Source of the DNA: Lutjanus erythropterus
Lineage: Eukaryota; Chordata; Actinopteri; Lutjaniformes; Lutjanidae
Length of the DNA: 64,000 nt
Direction of reading: 5' to 3'
NCBI GenBank assembly: GCA_020091685.1
Contig: CM034598.1
Span: forward strand, 20,013,745-20,077,744
Shown here piece by piece: positions 35,985-64,000 of this stretch. Below the pieces are notes generated by a model. The model had not been told where the DNA came from, made no database searches, and worked only from the letters and a program-made list of their open reading frames with translations. Both the position numbers and the translations under genes were made by a program. How positions within the stretch are numbered: the first letter of the stretch is position 1; each line of letters begins with the position of its first letter.

Positions 35985-37386
35985 GTACTACTATGATAAT
36001 ACACATTTATTGTCACATTTACAACATATAAAATGGCACATATAAAAAATACATTTGTAAACGTTAAGAACTGCTTTGGTACCATAGCTTGTGATACAGT
36101 GATCTTGTGCATTTGCTACAGAAAGTTACAATGTGTTGTTTTAAATGGTGGAGTAAGTATGCTGAAAGTTGAAATACTGTGTAAGTGAATGTTACGCAAT
36201 GCAACAGAAAATTAAAAGCATAATTTTTACATGTACACATATGGCTATCTAGGTTTTCTTGAGCACAGTAGCCCTTCATATCAGCAAGCAACTATAGCTG
36301 CAAGACAAAAATCTCTCATTTTATATACAAAGGCACTTGTGCCACATTGTGCTAAGGCAGTGATACGCTGTTTATTACTTTCACTTATGAGAGTCACCTG
36401 TCATCACAGAAACTGATTTACTGTAACAGCCACATATTTAAGTCAGAAGTTGAATTATTCTCTATATCTTTATTGTATTTATGTATATCTCCATTATGAA
36501 TATCCACATTTATTCTAAATAAAGTGCAAATCTGGCACAGAACTATGAAATGAACCTACATAAGACAAGTCAAAAAAATTCACAATTGACACACAAATAC
36601 ATTTCATATAATTCTCACAAAAAAAGAAAACTGGTAACCTCAATATGGCATATGTAACCAAAAAGATTTTTCATAGTAAAACAGTGCATGTAGAATCTGT
36701 CTGCATTTCAGGCCAGTGGATACAGTTGTTGCTTGTACTTAAGGTAAGAAAAATGCAACGTAAAGTTTTAATTCAGTTACTGACTTTCCATGGTTCGTCA
36801 TGGTTTAATACTAATGATTCTGTATTTTGTTTTCATGTGTTTAAAGTTGTTTTATGGTTTCTCTTTATTTTGTGGTTATGAAAACTAAAGAAATTGTTCA
36901 TAAAAAAACAAAAAAAAATTACCCGCTTTTCTAAAAATCAACACTGTTTGTGAACCATAAAGGGAGAATAAAGTAGTAACAGCCAAAAAGGGACATTATG
37001 ACTAAATATGACTTAAAAAAGCACAAATTTTATAAGGCCTCATAAGAAGTCTCTGGCTACAAATACAGTAAAAGGATCTTAACTTACTGTAGACTGATTC
37101 TATAGGAATGTGAGGTGAGTACCGTATTTGTATATTGTGGCAAGTTTCCGATAAATGGACAATGCTGTCATTATTTCTAACCACGCTGTAGTTTCAGAGG
37201 TACTAAGTGTGATACAAAAACTCAAAGAAGGGCAAAACTTTTTGAGTGCTTAGTGGAAATACAAAGATTGCCTTCTCAGTTTCAATTTTGCTACATTCTA
37301 GTTTAGTCACGTTCCCTTTTTTAGGCTCGTTTGAAAAAAGAATTCCCAGAAAAGCGCTCTGTTTTCTCAGGGCTGCCTACATGTGG
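35985..37386 (-). other. pdgfrb: pdgfrb 3' UTR (probable)
   Basis: The region downstream of the stop on the minus strand is AT-rich and noncoding. Complements of AATAAA occur at 36006-36011 and near 36469. The former is the more distal and would give a UTR of about 1.4 kb. Nothing else is recognised here. Confidence 0.45.
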
Positions 37387-62142
<24,756 letters not shown>

Positions 62143-62529
62143 GGCGGAAGCCTTCAATTCACTTTGTTCTGCAAACAAACGTAAGGGATAACAGAACCGT
62201 TTAAACTTCATGTATTCTCAGACAGTATTTCAAGAAACACAGATCATTCTGTCTACAAAATATGCAATTAAACTCAGCTGAAATTAACAAAACAACAGGG
62301 AGATCTAGTTTGCGTTCACTCCAGTTGACACACAACACCACCCCAGTTAACATCTCTCCATCAGGCTTCATTATGACAGATAAATTCCTGCCCCTGTGAG
62401 CTCCAGCGGGACAGATTAAATGAGAGTTTAGAAAATGAATCACATTACATGTCAGAACAATCTGTTTCCAAACAAAGTAAATGACATATGTTCTGCTCAC
62501 TGTGAAGGAAACAAACAAAAAGTATTAGT

Positions 62530-62790
62530 GTGTTGTCGAGCACCTTCCTTTACTGGTTTCTGGCTGGCGCACGGAGTCTGAGGTGCAAATGCAGGAGCTC
62601 ACTCTGGAGTTATTTGATGCCTCGTTGCACCAGGACAGAGCGACAATGTCTGGCTCTTTTTGTTCCTGGTTCACCAGCATTCTGCCCGCTAACAAACGGG
62701 TCACTGTGTGCAGCTTTGCCTCACGCTCGCTGGCAACAATGCTGCGTCCAAGCTATTCTAGAGCCGTGCTGAGCCATTAATTGGTTTTGG
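62530..62790 (-). promoter_or_regulatory. pdgfrb: Possible pdgfrb promoter or noncoding first exon
   Basis: This block is clearly richer in G and C than its surroundings. On the gene strand it has a CCAAT box (complement of attgg at 62780-62784) about 640 bp from the start codon. Mouse Pdgfrb is driven by a CCAAT/NF-Y element just before a noncoding exon (family knowledge). No convincing donor is fixed, and the true first exon could lie outside the window. Confidence 0.3.
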
Positions 62791-62899
62791 TGTAAACAAA
62801 AGTGAAAATGAGGGCATTCACGGACGCTGCTGACACAGGAGGCATACTTGGGATTTTGAAAGGTTGCTGTGGGTTTGTGATACTTAAAGGATATCATGT

Positions 62900-63439
62900 T
62901 GTACATTTCACTCATTGCTTGACAGCCTTTTCCATCAGGAAAATCTCTGTTATACAAGGTAAATATTGCACTCTCCAAAGCAACCAAACTCCAAAATCAG
63001 TAATTTTACCTCACAGAACGCAGGGGTTGCTGGTCTACAGCTGCCTTGATGATAGTTTCTCTGCATTATTGTGTGACTTTTGTGTTTTAAACAGTTATGT
63101 TCACTTCAACTCACTGAAGTCACACAATAACACAAACAAATTAACAGATCAAGGCAGCAGATAAAATTACTAATTTTGCCTGTGGAGTTTGGTTGGTTTG
63201 GAGAGAATGATATTTGGCTTGTGTAATGAAAGTTTTCCATTGGAAAAGACTGTCTGACATTAAAGCATAGTGGTGAAAATATTCTCCACAGAGCATACAG
63301 TTAATATGATATGGATTTGATTTCTTCTGTGCTGGCGCTCCTCTCTGCTGGGAACTTGCTGACCGTCATCTACTGTAGGTTATACACTGACCATAACCTC
63401 ATACAAACCCACTTAAAATAACCTGAACTATCCCTTTAA
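62900..63439. mobile_element. Fold-back DNA transposon, copy 3 (partial)
   Basis: The right end acctgaactatccctttaa and a long palindrome (about 62954-63216, with ccaaagcaaccaaactcc against gagtttggttggtttgg) match the families at 15980 and 40022. The left terminal repeat is not seen. Confidence 0.6.
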
Positions 63440-64000
63440 CCACTCTTAGCCAATTTCACTGCAGAGTAAGAAGGCATAAGCAAAGGTTGAGGAAGGGAGG
63501 AATGGTTTGTTATTATGTTTGGGATGGGGGTTAAGGCCCGCAGCTCACAGACGTCTGGAAACAGTTAAGGATGGATCACAGGCCTGGACGCAAGAGGGTG
63601 GGAAAGAGAGAGAGGGCGGAAGAACGAGGCTTGGGAAGAGCGAGGGCGGAGGAGGAAGAGAAGGAGGGGAGGAGGCAGTGGAAAAATTGTGAAACGTATC
63701 TTGCGAAATCTTACCCCATTTAGCATTTTTAGTGGATAATGCAATCCAATTTTACAACATCTATTTTAAGAAAATGCACTATCTTTATGCCTTACGCAAT
63801 AGAACATGTGTTTTAAATACTAATTTATCCATCTTATCTATAACTATTAGGAGTTTTCATTCATCAGCTGAACTTATCTGGCAACACCGCCTTTAAGACT
63901 ATCTAGAAAACTGTGTCAAAGTTTTTACGGGTTTACTTTCATGTTTAAAAGACATGAAAGACCTGATCAGTTTGGCAGCGGTGGCGATGTACAAGAAGTT
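63440..64000. other. Right edge, purine-rich tract
   Basis: 63590-63690 is almost all A and G on the plus strand (gaaagagagagaggg and gaggaggaagagaagg words). No gene is recognised to the window end. Confidence 0.5.

Noticed and set aside
62530-62772. 80-codon plus-strand frame
   Set aside because: No domain, no splice context and Cys/Trp-rich random composition; the region is better read as regulatory DNA of pdgfrb.

Overview
The window is vertebrate nuclear DNA, almost certainly from a percomorph teleost. Genes are split by GT-AG introns, intergenic DNA is AT-rich, and introns hold many short non-autonomous DNA transposons of the kind common in spiny-rayed fishes. Three genes account for all recognised coding sequence, in the order hmgxb3 (+), csf1ra (-), pdgfrb (-). 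As I recall, the same gene neighbourhood occurs in other vertebrates.

1-17.4 kb: hmgxb3, plus strand. The 5' end, including the HMG box, lies left of the window. I assembled 18 exons (727 to 15798) that splice in frame to 1183 codons plus stop. They encode two near-identical zinc-ribbon motifs, a cysteine-containing central region and an acidic C-terminal tail. The 3' UTR carries a fold-back transposon.

17.4-22.3 kb: convergent intergenic or 3' UTR DNA with a hAT-type element (20840-21734). No gene is seen.

22.3-34.9 kb: csf1ra, minus strand. There are 21 coding exons (980 aa) and a probable noncoding first exon. It is a class III receptor tyrosine kinase with five Ig domains, one membrane helix and a split kinase. 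A (GT)n tract of about 95 bp lies just upstream of the probable promoter.

36.0-62.2 kb: pdgfrb, minus strand. There are 22 coding exons (1103 aa), and its 3' end sits about 1 kb upstream of the csf1ra promoter. csf1ra and pdgfrb have identical intron phases at every equivalent boundary, and many exons match in length, as expected of tandem duplicates. The two are receptors for CSF1/IL34 and PDGF-B/D (family knowledge). csf1ra serves macrophages and pigment cells; pdgfrb serves pericytes and other mural cells.

62.2-64 kb: upstream DNA of pdgfrb with a GC-richer block, a fold-back repeat remnant and a purine-rich tract.

No wholly new system is evident. The most interesting points are a (TG)n tract that forms the 3' splice site of the csf1ra catalytic-loop exon, whose skipping would remove HRD and DFG in frame; the unexplained twin zinc ribbons of hmgxb3; and lineage changes in pdgfrb docking and dimer-contact residues. 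I saw no CRISPR array, rRNA, intact tRNA gene, LTR element or virus-like element.
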